The notes beneath the pieces are model-generated. The model was given only the letters and a program-made list of their open reading frames with translations. It was not told the DNA's origin and made no database searches. A stretch of DNA of 48,713 nt from JAIXWP01 sp964428835. Its GTDB lineage: Bacteria; Bacteroidota; Bacteroidia; Flavobacteriales_D; Sanyastnellaceae. Each line of letters opens with the position of its first letter. Position 1 is the stretch's first letter. The stretch spans positions 1 through 48,713 of the forward strand of contig CAYRZQ010000031.1 in NCBI GenBank assembly GCA_964428835.1. The letters are read 5' to 3'. Positions 25,068 to 34,291 of the stretch are shown here, in pieces. Position numbers and translations under genes: made by a program.

Positions 25068-25906
25068 AGAAGATTCAAATTGTGTTGCACATAGCTTTTC
25101 AAAATCAATGCAAATTTCTTTTGATTGGGTATGCGAATGCGTTCTTCCATAATGCGATTGCTTGGAAGCGATTTGATTTTTTGGAATAAGCGCACATAAT
25201 AAGTGTAAGCTACATAAACACCAAAGCGTGCGTCTTTATCCAACATCAAAATACCCTTGTATGCTTCCTGAAAATCTTCTGCAATTTCAGATTCTATTTT
25301 TCTCTTCGTAGCCTCATCAAAGTTTCGCAAATCGAGTTCTGGAAAATAAGCTCTTCCAAGAGTTTCATAATCTGCTTTGATGTCGCGCAAAAAGTTTATT
25401 TTCTGAAACGCTGCACCCAGGCGCATAGCATAGGGCTTGAGTCGCTCATATTCAGAAGTGTCACCTGAGGTAAATATTTTAAGACACATCAATCCCACCA
25501 CCTCTGCCGAACCAAGGATGTACGTTTCGTATCCATACCGGTCGTAGGAGTTTTTATCCAGATCCATTTCCATAGATTTCAAAAAAGTATCTACCAATTC
25601 CCAATCAAAGTTGAATTGGTGATATGCTTTTTGAAAGCTGTTTAAAATTGGGTTTAGTGAGATTTTATCTTCGATGGCGCGTACGGTATCCTCGCGAAAT
25701 CTTGCCATGAGTGTGGCTTTATCATAATCGTGAAAAGTATCAACGATTTCATCTGCGAAGCGCACGAATCCATAAACCGCATAAACGGGATCGCGAAATT
25801 GTTTTCCAAGTGTTCGAATACCAAGACTAAAGCTGGTGCTGTAGGCATGAGTGGTCTTTCTACTGCACGAGATGGAAACATCGTCGAAAAGTGCTTTTTG
25901 ATTCAT
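25064..25906 (-). CDS. crtB: Phytoene synthase
   Basis: A 280-residue trans-prenyltransferase of the squalene/phytoene synthase family. The first Asp-rich motif DEIVD is at residues 52-56, and the second region reads NFLRDIKADYETLGRAYFP. The SGDTSEY and RLGAAFQKINF segments fit CrtB. It condenses two GGPP to phytoene on the cytosolic face of the membrane. It starts four bases after the crtI stop. No GGPP synthase gene is in this window. Confidence 0.95.
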   Translation of the reverse strand: MNQKALFDDVSISCSRKTTHAYSTSFSLGIRTLGKQFRDPVYAVYGFVRFADEIVDTFHDYDKATLMARFREDTVRAIEDKISLNPILNSFQKAYHQFNFDWELVDTFLKSMEMDLDKNSYDRYGYETYILGSAEVVGLMCLKIFTSGDTSEYERLKPYAMRLGAAFQKINFLRDIKADYETLGRAYFPELDLRNFDEATKRKIESEIAEDFQEAYKGILMLDKDARFGVYVAYTYYVRLFQKIKSLPSNRIMEERIRIPNQKKFALILKSYVQHNLNLL

Positions 25907-25909
25907 TGG

Positions 25910-27403
25910 TTAAACTTGTATTGGAGATTTAGATAGGATGTACTTATTTACTTCTTCAGCTACTACTTGTCCGCTGATAAGGCTGGGAGGAACGCCGGGG
26001 CCGGGAGTTGTGAGTTGTCCCGTATAATAAAGGTTCTCAATTTTTTTGCTTCTCAGCTTGGGCTTCAAAAATGCAGTCTGCATCAGTGTGTTGGCCAATC
26101 CGTATGCATTGCCCTTGAATGAATTGTAATCACTCATGAATTCTTCGTGAGCATAACTTCTCTTGAATACAATGTTGTCAGAGATATCTACTCCCGTATA
26201 TTTTTTAATTCTCTCAATGATTACGCTTAAATACTTGTCTCTCAAATTTTCGTCACTACTCATGTTAGGCGCAACCGGAATGAGGGCAAATAGGTTTTCG
26301 CAGCCTTCGGGCGCGACAGTCTTGTCGGTTTTTGAAGGCGCACATATATAAAAGAGAGGTTTGCTTGGCCACTTTGGATCATCATAAATCTCGACGGCAT
26401 GTTGATCAAAGTCTTCATCAAAAAAGAGGTTGTGGTGAAGCAATCCATCTACTTTTTTGTTGATGCCCAAATAGAACAATAGCGAACTGGGAGACATGGT
26501 GCGCTTGTCCCAGTATTGTTCGTCGTAGCTTCTGTATGCTGGTTCTAGAAGTTTTGATTCAATGTGATGATAATCTCCGCCACCGACGATGACGTCTGCG
26601 GTGTGAAGCTTTCCATTCACCACGAGGGCAACAGCTTCACCGTGTTCAACCACTATTTTTTCTACGTTCGCATTTGTATGTATTTCCACACCCAACTCTT
26701 GAGCGAGGGCGGTCATTCCCTGAGCGATCTTTACCATTCCGCCTTGAGGATACCAAGTTCCTAATGCAATGTCAGCATAATTCATCATGCTATAAAGCGC
26801 TGGTGTTTTAGCTGGTTTTGCGCCCAAGAATAAAACAGGGAATTCGAGCAATTGAATAATCTCTGGATTTTTGAAAAACTTTCGAATGTGCGTGCTCATT
26901 GAGGTAAACAACTGCAATCGAAAGGATTCCTTGAGAAGTCTAAGCTCCGCAAACTCCATGAATGAAAGCGATGGCTTCCAAACAAACTCGCCCATGCCCG
27001 TATCGTATTTTACCTTGGCCTCTGCGAGAAATTTATCCAACTGAGCCCCAGCTCCTGGCTCAATGCCATCCAAAAGTTTTTTGAATTCTTGGATATCGGC
27101 TGGAATGTCCATGCCTTTTTTATCCTTGAAAAAAACACGATAAGATGGATCGAGGCGGGTGAGGTCGTAATAATCTTTGGTTGACTTACCGAATTTATTA
27201 AAGAACTCTTCAAAGACTTCTGGCATCCAATACCAACTAGGTCCCATGTCAAACATGAATCCTTCTGCTGAAAAGTGTCGTGCTCGTCCACCTGTGGTGC
27301 TGTTCTTTTCGAACACCACAACTTTGTGACCTTGTTTTGCAAGGGAACAAGCGGCAGCCAATCCAGCGAAGCCACTACCGATAACCGCTATTTTACTACT
27401 CAT
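25910..27403 (-). CDS. crtI: Phytoene desaturase
   Basis: A 497-residue FAD enzyme. The N-terminal motif reads IAVIGSGFAGLAAACSLA and the C-terminal motif reads NLYYTGQLTTPGPGVPPSLISGQVVAEE, the bacterial CrtI type. It converts phytoene to lycopene in four desaturations. I use the ATG at 27403; an in-frame TTG at 27409 adds two residues. It is the first gene of the six-gene minus-strand crt operon, with a partial promoter match just upstream. Confidence 0.94.
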   Translation of the reverse strand: MSSKIAVIGSGFAGLAAACSLAKQGHKVVVFEKNSTTGGRARHFSAEGFMFDMGPSWYWMPEVFEEFFNKFGKSTKDYYDLTRLDPSYRVFFKDKKGMDIPADIQEFKKLLDGIEPGAGAQLDKFLAEAKVKYDTGMGEFVWKPSLSFMEFAELRLLKESFRLQLFTSMSTHIRKFFKNPEIIQLLEFPVLFLGAKPAKTPALYSMMNYADIALGTWYPQGGMVKIAQGMTALAQELGVEIHTNANVEKIVVEHGEAVALVVNGKLHTADVIVGGGDYHHIESKLLEPAYRSYDEQYWDKRTMSPSSLLFYLGINKKVDGLLHHNLFFDEDFDQHAVEIYDDPKWPSKPLFYICAPSKTDKTVAPEGCENLFALIPVAPNMSSDENLRDKYLSVIIERIKKYTGVDISDNIVFKRSYAHEEFMSDYNSFKGNAYGLANTLMQTAFLKPKLRSKKIENLYYTGQLTTPGPGVPPSLISGQVVAEEVNKYILSKSPIQV

Positions 27404-27425
27404 GAACAATTAGTAATGAACCTAT

Positions 27426-27454
27426 CAAACAGAGGCTCGGTTAATTTTGTTCAA
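27426..27454 (-). promoter_or_regulatory. Possible promoter of the crt operon
   Basis: On the minus strand TTG (27454-27452) is followed after 18 bases by TCTGTTTG (27433-27426). That is one base short in the spacer and one base off the TAnnTTTG consensus. It would give a leader of about 15-20 bases before the crtI ATG. No operator-like palindrome is evident. Confidence 0.4.
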
Positions 27455-27580
27455 GGTAGTGATATAATATAATATTCGGCTTAATTATTTGAAAATGAAT
27501 CAAAAATAAAATTCGGCGGTTGGAATCAAAATACAACTTGAGCGAATATGAGAGCGATTTTTTACCGAGAATGTTTAACC

Positions 27581-28552
27581 TCAGTACTTTAACTTTTGAC
27601 CTTCACGAATAACTGATGTCTCGCGAATCTTATTCAGCTTGCATAATTTCTGAACAGAAGTGCCTCTTTTGCGAGCGATTGCACTTAAGGTCTCTCCTCT
27701 TTTAACAGTATGCACTCGATTAGAACGAGCACGAGATACTCTTTCGCTATGTTCTTTTACGGCAGGACTTACATAATCAAAGTGAGCTCGGTGTAGGGTG
27801 AATTCCCAATCACGAAGCTGCTTTTCATTTGGATCAATCAACAAATTAGGATCGATAGCATCACCCTTGAAGCGAATTTCAAAGTGAAGGTGTGAACCAT
27901 AAGACCTTCCAGTGTTTCCTCCCAACCCAATGGTGTCACCGGCTTGCACATAAACTCCAGGAACAACTAACCTTTCAGAAAGGTGAGCATACAATGTTTC
28001 CAAACCGTTTGAGTGTCGAATTACAACCACATTTCCGTAAGAAGGGCTGTATTGCGAGATACGCACCATGCCTTCGAAAGCCGCAGAAACGGGATCTCCA
28101 GTTTCTAGATCGATATCGAGACCATAGTGCATTCTGCCCCATCTTGGGCCGAAAGGCGAAGTGATCGAACCTGCCGCAGGATAGAAGAAGTCACACACTT
28201 CATGACATAGCTTAAGCTCCAGGGGCTCCTCTAATGTTTCTTTACCTGATTTTACTACAAATAGATTTTTCGTATCCCAGTTGCAGTACATATCATAAGC
28301 AGGTATTCGGGCGATGGAGTCAGAAACTGTCCAGATGCCCATATCGAAAGATTCTTCAGAAAAAATACTATAATCATACGTAGAGGCATCAAACGTACCT
28401 CCTACATGACTGTCTTCAAAGTTTTCCCAAGAAGCGGTATCTGCCATTAATTCCAACGCAGATTCTTCATAACCTTGCGCGCACACCACAGTTGCCCCTA
28501 AAATCATGGCAAAAGTGACACAAGACGAAAGAAAAGTGCGCAGGTTGTTCAT
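27581..28552 (-). CDS. M23-family peptidase with C-terminal LysM domain
   Basis: A 323-residue exported protein. I prefer the ATG at 28552, which gives a typical signal peptide ending ATVVCAQ; an ATG at 28573 is also possible. The metallopeptidase residues are His142 and Asp146 in MHYGLDID and His221/His223 in GSHLHFEIR, with TSPFGPRWG before them. A single LysM (about 277-322, HTVKRGETLSAIARKRGTSVQKLCKLN) ends the protein. M23 enzymes cleave peptidoglycan cross-bridges or activate amidases (as EnvC does). All metal ligands are present, so an active enzyme is likely. Confidence 0.92.
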   Translation of the reverse strand: MNNLRTFLSSCVTFAMILGATVVCAQGYEESALELMADTASWENFEDSHVGGTFDASTYDYSIFSEESFDMGIWTVSDSIARIPAYDMYCNWDTKNLFVVKSGKETLEEPLELKLCHEVCDFFYPAAGSITSPFGPRWGRMHYGLDIDLETGDPVSAAFEGMVRISQYSPSYGNVVVIRHSNGLETLYAHLSERLVVPGVYVQAGDTIGLGGNTGRSYGSHLHFEIRFKGDAIDPNLLIDPNEKQLRDWEFTLHRAHFDYVSPAVKEHSERVSRARSNRVHTVKRGETLSAIARKRGTSVQKLCKLNKIRETSVIREGQKLKY

Positions 28553-28731
28553 CGGGTGCAAAAATATTCTCATGGTTGTGAGAATTTCATAAAATCTTGT
28601 CAACGAAACGTTAATAATGGCATTAACAAATCAAGGATTGGTCGATGAATTAGGGCTTTTTGCCGACGAAAATATTTTTGAGTGAATTAGATTCAGTAGA
28701 GACCGTATTTTTGCACCCAGATTTTTAACAA

Positions 28732-29433
28732 ATGAAATTAGACATCCTCGCCATAGCAGCTCACCCCGACGACGTAGAAATTAGTGCAGGTGGTACAGTG
28801 CTTCGTGCCATTTCTCAAGGTAAAAAAGTTGGTATAGTGGATCTTACCAGAGGTGAAATGGGCAGTAGAGGTTCAGGAGAGCTTCGCTTGAAAGAGGCTT
28901 CGGCGGCGAGCAAGGTGCTCGGCATAGATGCGAGAGAAAATTTGGAGATGGAGGACTGTTTTTTTACTCACAATCCGGAAAACGTAAAACAAATTATTGA
29001 AGTTATTCGAAAGTATCGCCCTGAAATCGTATTAACCAATGCACCTTCTGATCGCCATCCGGATCATGGCAAAGCTTCTAAGTTGGTACGTGATGCGTGT
29101 TTTTATAGCGGTCTTCGAAAAATAGAGACTGGGCAAGAGCACTGGCGACCTAAGTCAGTGTATATGTTCAATCAAGACTATTACAACAAACCAGATTTTG
29201 TAGTCGATGTTACCGAGTTTTGGGATAAAAAGATTGAGGCATTGCTTTGTTATGGCTCTCAATTTTTTAATCCGAATTCAACCGAACCTTCTACACCGAT
29301 AAGCGGCGTTGAGTTTTTTGATTTTTTAAAATCACGTTGTATGGATTTCGGACGACCTGCAGGGTATCTGCTTGGGGAAGGATTTATTACCGATAGAGTT
29401 GTTGGCGTGAAAGATCTGTTTGATTTGGATTGA
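28732..29433 (+). CDS. bshB1: Bacillithiol biosynthesis deacetylase BshB1
   Basis: A 233-residue LmbE-fold zinc deacetylase. The motif AHPDDVE (His11, Asp13, Asp14) and DRHPDHGKAS supply the zinc ligands, and GEMGSRGSGELRLKEASAAS is typical of the BshB1 subgroup. It removes the acetyl group from GlcNAc-malate in bacillithiol synthesis. A TATTTTTG box at 28706-28713 may be its -7 element. Its stop abuts the stop of the convergent glycosyltransferase with no bases between. Confidence 0.92.
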   Translation: MKLDILAIAAHPDDVEISAGGTVLRAISQGKKVGIVDLTRGEMGSRGSGELRLKEASAASKVLGIDARENLEMEDCFFTHNPENVKQIIEVIRKYRPEIVLTNAPSDRHPDHGKASKLVRDACFYSGLRKIETGQEHWRPKSVYMFNQDYYNKPDFVVDVTEFWDKKIEALLCYGSQFFNPNSTEPSTPISGVEFFDFLKSRCMDFGRPAGYLLGEGFITDRVVGVKDLFDLD

Positions 29434-30585
29434 TTATTTCAAAACAGAATGATATACGTCGCTTATCTGGCGACCTATCTGTTTCATTGAAAAAATATCT
29501 TTAGCGCTCTCGCTCATTATTTTTCTTTCCATCAAATTGGTTTTCTCAGGCATTTCCAAAATCGCATTGAGGAGCGCTGGTTCGTTTTGCCTCTCGATGA
29601 GGATGCCATTCTCTGTGTTGATGTATTCTGGTATTCCGCCTACTCGGGTGCTGATCACATAATTGCCCGAGCTCAATGATTCTACAATTACACATGGGAG
29701 ATTTTCGTAATTGCTGAATTGAATTAGACAGTGGGATTCATTCATCAATAGTGCGATTTCCTCCCATTTTTTTTCTCCAAAAAAAGTAATAGACTCATTT
29801 GGAATGCCAAGCGTATCAGCATATGCGCGCCATTGATCCACTGGGCCATCACCTCCAATTTTAAGGTGAATGTCTTGACGTTGGTCGTAGGCTTTTTTCC
29901 AAGTGCGAAGTATCCCGGAGATATTTTTATGTTCGTCGTTAAGAGTGGAAATATGAAGGAATTGATAAGGCTTTTGATTTTTTTCTGTGAAATGAAAAAC
30001 ATCAGTGTTTACCACATTGGGTACGACGATGTAGTTGTTTTTTATACCGAATGTTTGCATGGCTACTGCGAGATCTTTCGATACAGGCATAATCGCGCTT
30101 GCCTTTTGTGCCATACGAATTAAATATCTTTTTTGCCAACCTTTGAGTTTGCCACGTTGCGCTTCATGATAACCAGTCCAGTGTTCGGTGAGAACGAATG
30201 GAGTCTTGAGTTTGCGAGAAGCTGTAGCGGCCATCCATCCGTCTTTCCAAAGCACATTAGCATGTATAATGTCGAAGCTCAGTTTTTTTTCGTGAGTCAA
30301 TTTGCGCAGCCCTTTGTAAAACCCGAACACTTTGCCAAACAATGGCCACATGTTCTGGGGATAATAGACCACCAGGGTTTTGATGTTTTCCGTATTGGAT
30401 TCGTCAAATACAAAACTGCTTGATTTAGTTGGCGATTTGCAGACATAAAGTACATGGACATTATGAAATTCATTCACAGCTTGAGCATGTCGCAGTATGA
30501 AATTACCGAGCGTTGGTATTCCTTTATTAGGAAACCAAGATGCTAGAAACAGCACATTCAAGCGGGTTTTGGGACGTTGACTCAT
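29434..30585 (-). CDS. GT4-family glycosyltransferase
   Basis: A 383-residue GT-B fold enzyme; the ATG at 30585 precedes LNVLFLASWFPNKGIPTLGNF. The C-terminal half has the retaining EX7E element (ENLPCVIVE) and SGNYVISTRVGGIPEYI. GT4 enzymes transfer sugars from nucleotide-sugar donors to lipid or polysaccharide acceptors, here probably for surface polysaccharide. Bacillithiol needs a GT4 (BshA), and bshB1 is adjacent. However, BshA usually has a different N-terminal start (GxGG) and length, so I do not make that call. Confidence 0.85.
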   Translation of the reverse strand: MSQRPKTRLNVLFLASWFPNKGIPTLGNFILRHAQAVNEFHNVHVLYVCKSPTKSSSFVFDESNTENIKTLVVYYPQNMWPLFGKVFGFYKGLRKLTHEKKLSFDIIHANVLWKDGWMAATASRKLKTPFVLTEHWTGYHEAQRGKLKGWQKRYLIRMAQKASAIMPVSKDLAVAMQTFGIKNNYIVVPNVVNTDVFHFTEKNQKPYQFLHISTLNDEHKNISGILRTWKKAYDQRQDIHLKIGGDGPVDQWRAYADTLGIPNESITFFGEKKWEEIALLMNESHCLIQFSNYENLPCVIVESLSSGNYVISTRVGGIPEYINTENGILIERQNEPALLNAILEMPEKTNLMERKIMSESAKDIFSMKQIGRQISDVYHSVLK

Positions 30586-30625
30586 TCGGGGAGCAAGGTA
30601 CAAAGGACTAAAAAGAAAAACATAT

Positions 30626-30656
30626 TTGCATAAGTCGTGAAAAGGTATTTATTTTG
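30626..30656 (+). promoter_or_regulatory. Likely tRNA-His promoter
   Basis: TTG (30626-30628) and TTATTTTG (30649-30656) are 20 bases apart, close to the TTG-N19-TAnnTTTG consensus. It lies 13 bases before the tRNA, so the start site would be almost at the tRNA 5' end. Confidence 0.55.
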
Positions 30657-30668
30657 CGCCCCTGTTAT

Positions 30669-30742
30669 GGTGGTCGTAGCTCAGCTGGTAGAGCTCCAGA
30701 TTGTGGTTCTGGCTGTCGTGGGTTCGAGCCCCATCGATCACC
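30669..30742 (+). tRNA. tRNA-His (anticodon GTG)
   Basis: The acceptor stem GTGGTCG (30670-30676) pairs with CGATCAC (30735-30741) with one wobble. G30669 is the extra -1 G that pairs with the C discriminator (30742), the histidine identity element. The anticodon arm CCAGA-TTGTGGT-TCTGG places GTG at 30703-30705. The T arm reads GGGTTCGAGCCCC. CCA is not encoded. Confidence 0.97.
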
Positions 30743-30744
30743 CC

Positions 30745-30774
30745 AAAAGCCGATATCGAAAGATGTCGGCTTTT
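30745..30774. terminator. Bidirectional terminator between tRNA-His and the M15 peptidase gene
   Basis: AAAAGCCGATATC (30745-30757) pairs with GATGTCGGCTTTT (30762-30774) with one wobble around a GAAA tetraloop. Ts follow on the plus strand and the A-run gives Ts on the minus strand. The minus-strand peptidase stop is at 30775-30777, directly next to the stem, so one hairpin serves both convergent units. Confidence 0.88.
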
Positions 30775-31485
30775 TTATTTCAAAATACCCAGGACATATT
30801 CTTCGATCACTTTATTGGCGGCTGCAAACTGTGAACCACTGAATCCGCTGATATCTGAGTATGTGATCATCTTTTGATATTCGGTGAGCATTGGTCCTGC
30901 AATAGGCATGTAACTCCAATGCCACTTTTCTTCTTCATATCCTGTGCGCCCGTTTTTTTTTGAAGTATAGGTCTGAAAGAACCCGAATTGAGCGGCGTTT
31001 TTTAACATCCAATCATATAGTTTTTTTCCTTCAGCTTTATCAAAATAGGAATTTTCAAGACTGTTGATGTCGATATCTGTGCCCCAATGATGGCGGGATG
31101 TTCCGGGCATTGAGCTGTATTTCATTATTTCTTTTACACGCTGCTGTTCTGGAAATTTCACGTAATCCGAGCGTACCCACTTTTTTTCCCAGATGGTTTT
31201 TTGTGCGTCAAAAGTTCGCGTAGCAGAGATGATTTTAATTTGAATGCCCGCTTTAGCTGCGGCATCCGCCATTTTTTCGAATGCTTTATATGCTTCTTTG
31301 TTTAAATAAATATTCTTTTTGTCGGTGAATTTCGCGGCAATCAGAGAGAAATTGGTGTCTTTTGCTGGAGTGATTTTTCCTAGAAGCTGTTCTTTAGTAA
31401 AGCTCTGTGCCTCGCCGAGTGCGGCGACAATGAAAAAGGCCAGCAGTAACGCTGACCTTTTTATATTTCGTTTTGTTGGAGTCAT
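30775..31485 (-). CDS. M15-family D-Ala-D-Ala carboxypeptidase (VanY-like), exported
   Basis: A 236-residue protein from the ATG at 31485; a TTG-type reading further up overlaps trxB. A signal peptide (hydrophobic SALLLAFFIVAALGEAQ) is present. The zinc motif reads SRHHWGTDID (residues 130-139; His132, Asp139), with the usual Ala replaced by Asp137, and EEEKWHWSY supplies the catalytic Glu and the last His. It trims D-alanine or other D-amino-acid bonds in peptidoglycan in the periplasm. It begins nine bases after the trxB stop, so the two are likely co-transcribed. Confidence 0.9.
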   Translation of the reverse strand: MTPTKRNIKRSALLLAFFIVAALGEAQSFTKEQLLGKITPAKDTNFSLIAAKFTDKKNIYLNKEAYKAFEKMADAAAKAGIQIKIISATRTFDAQKTIWEKKWVRSDYVKFPEQQRVKEIMKYSSMPGTSRHHWGTDIDINSLENSYFDKAEGKKLYDWMLKNAAQFGFFQTYTSKKNGRTGYEEEKWHWSYMPIAGPMLTEYQKMITYSDISGFSGSQFAAANKVIEEYVLGILK

Positions 31486-31493
31486 GTAATGAA

Positions 31494-32447
31494 TTAATGA
31501 ATGCCCTTTGATGCCAAATATCGTTCCGCATCTAATGCGGCCATGCATCCTGTGCCAGCAGCAGTCACTGCCTGACGGTATGTTTTATCAGCCGCATCTC
31601 CTGCCACAAAAACGCCTTCCACATTGGTCTTTGATGTTCCGGGCACATTGAGGATGTATCCTGTCTCATCCATATCGATCCAAGGCTTAAACACGTCGGT
31701 ATTGGGCTTGTGACCAATCGCGACGAAGAATCCGGTGATATCGATTTTACGCTCTTCACCTGTCTTGTTGTTGACAAACAATGCACCTTCAACTCCGTGT
31801 TCGCCCAGTATTTCTTTTGTTTCGGTATTCCACAAAACTTCGATGTTTGCTGTTTGTTCCACGCGATGTTGCATCGCTTTTGAGGCGCGCATTTTATCGC
31901 TGCGCACGATCATATATACTTTCTTGCAGAGTTTCGCGAGGTAAGTTGCCTCTTCAGCAGCAGTGTCACCTGCACCGACAATTGCTACGTCTTGTCCGCG
32001 GTAGAAGAAGCCGTCACACACTGCACAAGCACTCACGCCGCCGCCCGCTTCACGGAGTCTCGTCTCACTTGGTAGGCCGAGCCATTTTGCCGAAGCACCA
32101 GTAGAGATAATAATTGTATCTGCTGAAACGGTATGTTTACCATTGTCAATTTCAACGAAATGCTTTGGTCCACTGAAGTCAACTTTGGTAACAAAGCCAG
32201 TGCGAATATCCGTTTCGAATCTCTTTGCTTGGTTCATTAAGTCTTCCATCATTTTTGGTCCGTGAACCCCGTCTGGATATCCTGGAAAATTGTCGACATC
32301 TGTTGTGTCCATGAGTTGTCCGCCAGGCTGCATTCCTTGGTACATCAATGGTTTCATGTCTGCACGGGCAGCGTAAATGGCAGCAGTGTATCCAGCAGGA
32401 CCGCTACCAATGATGAGGCATTTTACATGTTCTTTTGCTTCGCTCAT
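31494..32447 (-). CDS. trxB: Thioredoxin reductase
   Basis: A 317-residue low-molecular-weight flavoprotein. It has the FAD motif GSGPAGYTAAIYAAR, the redox pair Cys141-Cys144 (CAVC), the NADPH motif GAGDTAAEEA and the C-terminal FAD motif GVFVAGDAAD. It keeps thioredoxin reduced using NADPH in the cytosol. It is followed by the M15 peptidase gene and lies downstream of the RluA gene with about a 90-base gap. Confidence 0.96.
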   Translation of the reverse strand: MSEAKEHVKCLIIGSGPAGYTAAIYAARADMKPLMYQGMQPGGQLMDTTDVDNFPGYPDGVHGPKMMEDLMNQAKRFETDIRTGFVTKVDFSGPKHFVEIDNGKHTVSADTIIISTGASAKWLGLPSETRLREAGGGVSACAVCDGFFYRGQDVAIVGAGDTAAEEATYLAKLCKKVYMIVRSDKMRASKAMQHRVEQTANIEVLWNTETKEILGEHGVEGALFVNNKTGEERKIDITGFFVAIGHKPNTDVFKPWIDMDETGYILNVPGTSKTNVEGVFVAGDAADKTYRQAVTAAGTGCMAALDAERYLASKGIH

Positions 32448-32541
32448 GTTTGATTTTTTTTATTGGCGACAAATATACATCAGCACGAAAATCACAACTT
32501 GTGCTGAAAGTCACCTTAATTGTTTTCCTAACTAAAATTTT

Positions 32542-33309
32542 TTATAGACCTAACGAAATCTTCAAGAACTCATCCCAAAGGATGTCTTCCGGCGGCTGGG
32601 CCACGATGCATACCGGCGTCTTTTTTACGGGATGCATGAATTCTATTTTACGCGCATGCAGGTGAATGCTTGCGTTTTCATTGGTGCGACGGCTTCCATA
32701 TTTGATGTCTCCTTTGATGGGGCATCCTAGGCTGCTTAGAGTAGCTCTGATTTGATGGTGTCGTCCTGTTTTTGGATAAACCTCCAAAAAAGTATAGTTG
32801 TCGCCTTGGCCTATGACTTTGTAGCTCAATTCAGATTCTTTTCTATTGGCCGCGGGTTCATTAAAAGCAAACGTTTTATTCTGCTTTTCATCTTTCCACA
32901 AATAGTTGATAACCGTTCCCTCTTGTTGTGGTGGCATCCCTTTTACCACGGCCCAATATGTTTTCTTTACCTCACGAAATTTGAACATATTGGTGAGGCG
33001 ATTGAGTGCTTTTGTGGTCCTGGCATATAATACCACTCCGCTTACCGGGCGGTCAAGGCGGTGCACCGTACCTATAAAAGCAAGACCTGGTTTGTTGTAT
33101 TTGTATTTAACATAGCCTTTCACCACTTCGCAAAGGGTGGTGTCTCCAGATATATCACTTTGAATGATGTCGGAGTTGCGCTTATTGATTGCGATGATGT
33201 GATTGTCTTCGTAGAGCACGCGAATGTTGTCGACGTTGCTCATTACGATAGGTTCTTTGGGAACCGTAATCCAGTCGCGACGAGCGTTCTGGGATTCGTT
33301 ATTTTCCAT
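32542..33309 (-). CDS. RluA-family 23S rRNA/tRNA pseudouridine synthase
   Basis: A 255-residue protein. The catalytic Asp86 is in HRLDRPVSG, and YEDNHIIAINKRNSDIIQ and LEVYPKTGRHHQIRATLSSLGCPIKGD are conserved family segments. It isomerises specific uridines in rRNA or tRNA. The ATG at 33309 is used. An in-frame ATG at 33243 (MSNVDN) would remove a 22-residue tail and cannot be ruled out. The target (RluA, RluC or RluD sites) cannot be assigned. Confidence 0.88.
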   Translation of the reverse strand: MENNESQNARRDWITVPKEPIVMSNVDNIRVLYEDNHIIAINKRNSDIIQSDISGDTTLCEVVKGYVKYKYNKPGLAFIGTVHRLDRPVSGVVLYARTTKALNRLTNMFKFREVKKTYWAVVKGMPPQQEGTVINYLWKDEKQNKTFAFNEPAANRKESELSYKVIGQGDNYTFLEVYPKTGRHHQIRATLSSLGCPIKGDIKYGSRRTNENASIHLHARKIEFMHPVKKTPVCIVAQPPEDILWDEFLKISLGL

Positions 33310-33355
33310 TACTTATAATTAAAATATGCGATCTGAGACCGCTTCGTTTCACTTC

Positions 33356-34171
33356 TTAATATTGTTCCGATGCATTCGGAAAGTCTTTGCTTTTCACGTC
33401 TTTCACGTATTGCTCTACTGCTCCTATCATCAATTCACCTGCGTTGAGATATCTTCTCAAAAAGCGTGGAGAAAATTCTTGGGTTATGCCGAGCATATCG
33501 TGAAGCACAAGCACTTGTCCGTCTACATCTGCTCCTGCACCAATTCCGATAACGGGAACGGTAACAGATGCGGCCACTTTGGCGGCAAGCGCTGCGGGAA
33601 TCTTTTCGAGCACAATAGCAAAACAGCCGCACTCGTCCAATAGTTTTGCATCGCTCAAAAGTCGATCAGCTTCTTCTTGTTCTTTTGCTCTAACTTGATA
33701 TGTTCCGAATTTGTAAATGCTTTGCGGGGTGAGACCCAAGTGACCCATAACAGGTATTCCTGCTGTGAGAATGCGTTGGATGGAATCTTTAATTTCTTCT
33801 CCACCTTCCATTTTTACCGCATGACCACCTGTTTCTTTCATAATTCTAATGGCCGAATTGAGGGCTTCTTTCGAGTTGCCTTGATAAGAACCAAAGGGCA
33901 TATCTACGACCACCAAACTTCTTTTTGCCGCGCGCACCACGCTTTGGGCGTGATAGATCATTTGATCAAGGGTAATAGGCAAAGTGGTTTCATGACCAGC
34001 CATCACGTTGGAGGCAGAGTCGCCAACGAGTATGACGTCGATGCCTGCCATATCCACAATCTTCGCCATGGAGAAGTCATAGGCTGTTAACATGGATATT
34101 TTTTCACCCCGATTCTTCATTTCCTGAAGGGTATTGGTGGTGATGCGTTTTATTTCCTTGTGTGACGACAT
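33356..34171 (-). CDS. panB: 3-methyl-2-oxobutanoate hydroxymethyltransferase
   Basis: A 271-residue TIM-barrel enzyme starting at the ATG at 34171. Family segments are present in order: SMLTAYDFSMAKIVDMAG, ILVGDSASNVMAGHETTLPIT (metal-binding Asp), VDMPFGSYQ (Asp), KMEGGEE (Glu), GHLGLTPQS and IGIGAGADVDGQVLVLHDMLG. It adds a hydroxymethyl group to ketoisovalerate, the first step of pantothenate and coenzyme A synthesis. panC and panD are not in the window. Confidence 0.95.
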   Translation of the reverse strand: MSSHKEIKRITTNTLQEMKNRGEKISMLTAYDFSMAKIVDMAGIDVILVGDSASNVMAGHETTLPITLDQMIYHAQSVVRAAKRSLVVVDMPFGSYQGNSKEALNSAIRIMKETGGHAVKMEGGEEIKDSIQRILTAGIPVMGHLGLTPQSIYKFGTYQVRAKEQEEADRLLSDAKLLDECGCFAIVLEKIPAALAAKVAASVTVPVIGIGAGADVDGQVLVLHDMLGITQEFSPRFLRRYLNAGELMIGAVEQYVKDVKSKDFPNASEQY

Positions 34172-34291
34172 GGGGCAAATATAGACATTCAATCATTTAA
34201 GTGAGGAACTACTCTTTTTTCAAGAACAATATCTTCATTAATAATTCGTTGCAAATGAGCAGTTCAAGGAAAATTTTCTTACATTGCCACT

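Noticed and set aside
29434..30585. BshA (bacillithiol glycosyltransferase) as the identity of the GT4 gene
   Set aside because: Adjacent to bshB1, but the N-terminal donor-site sequence and the surface-polysaccharide-like motifs do not point specifically to BshA.
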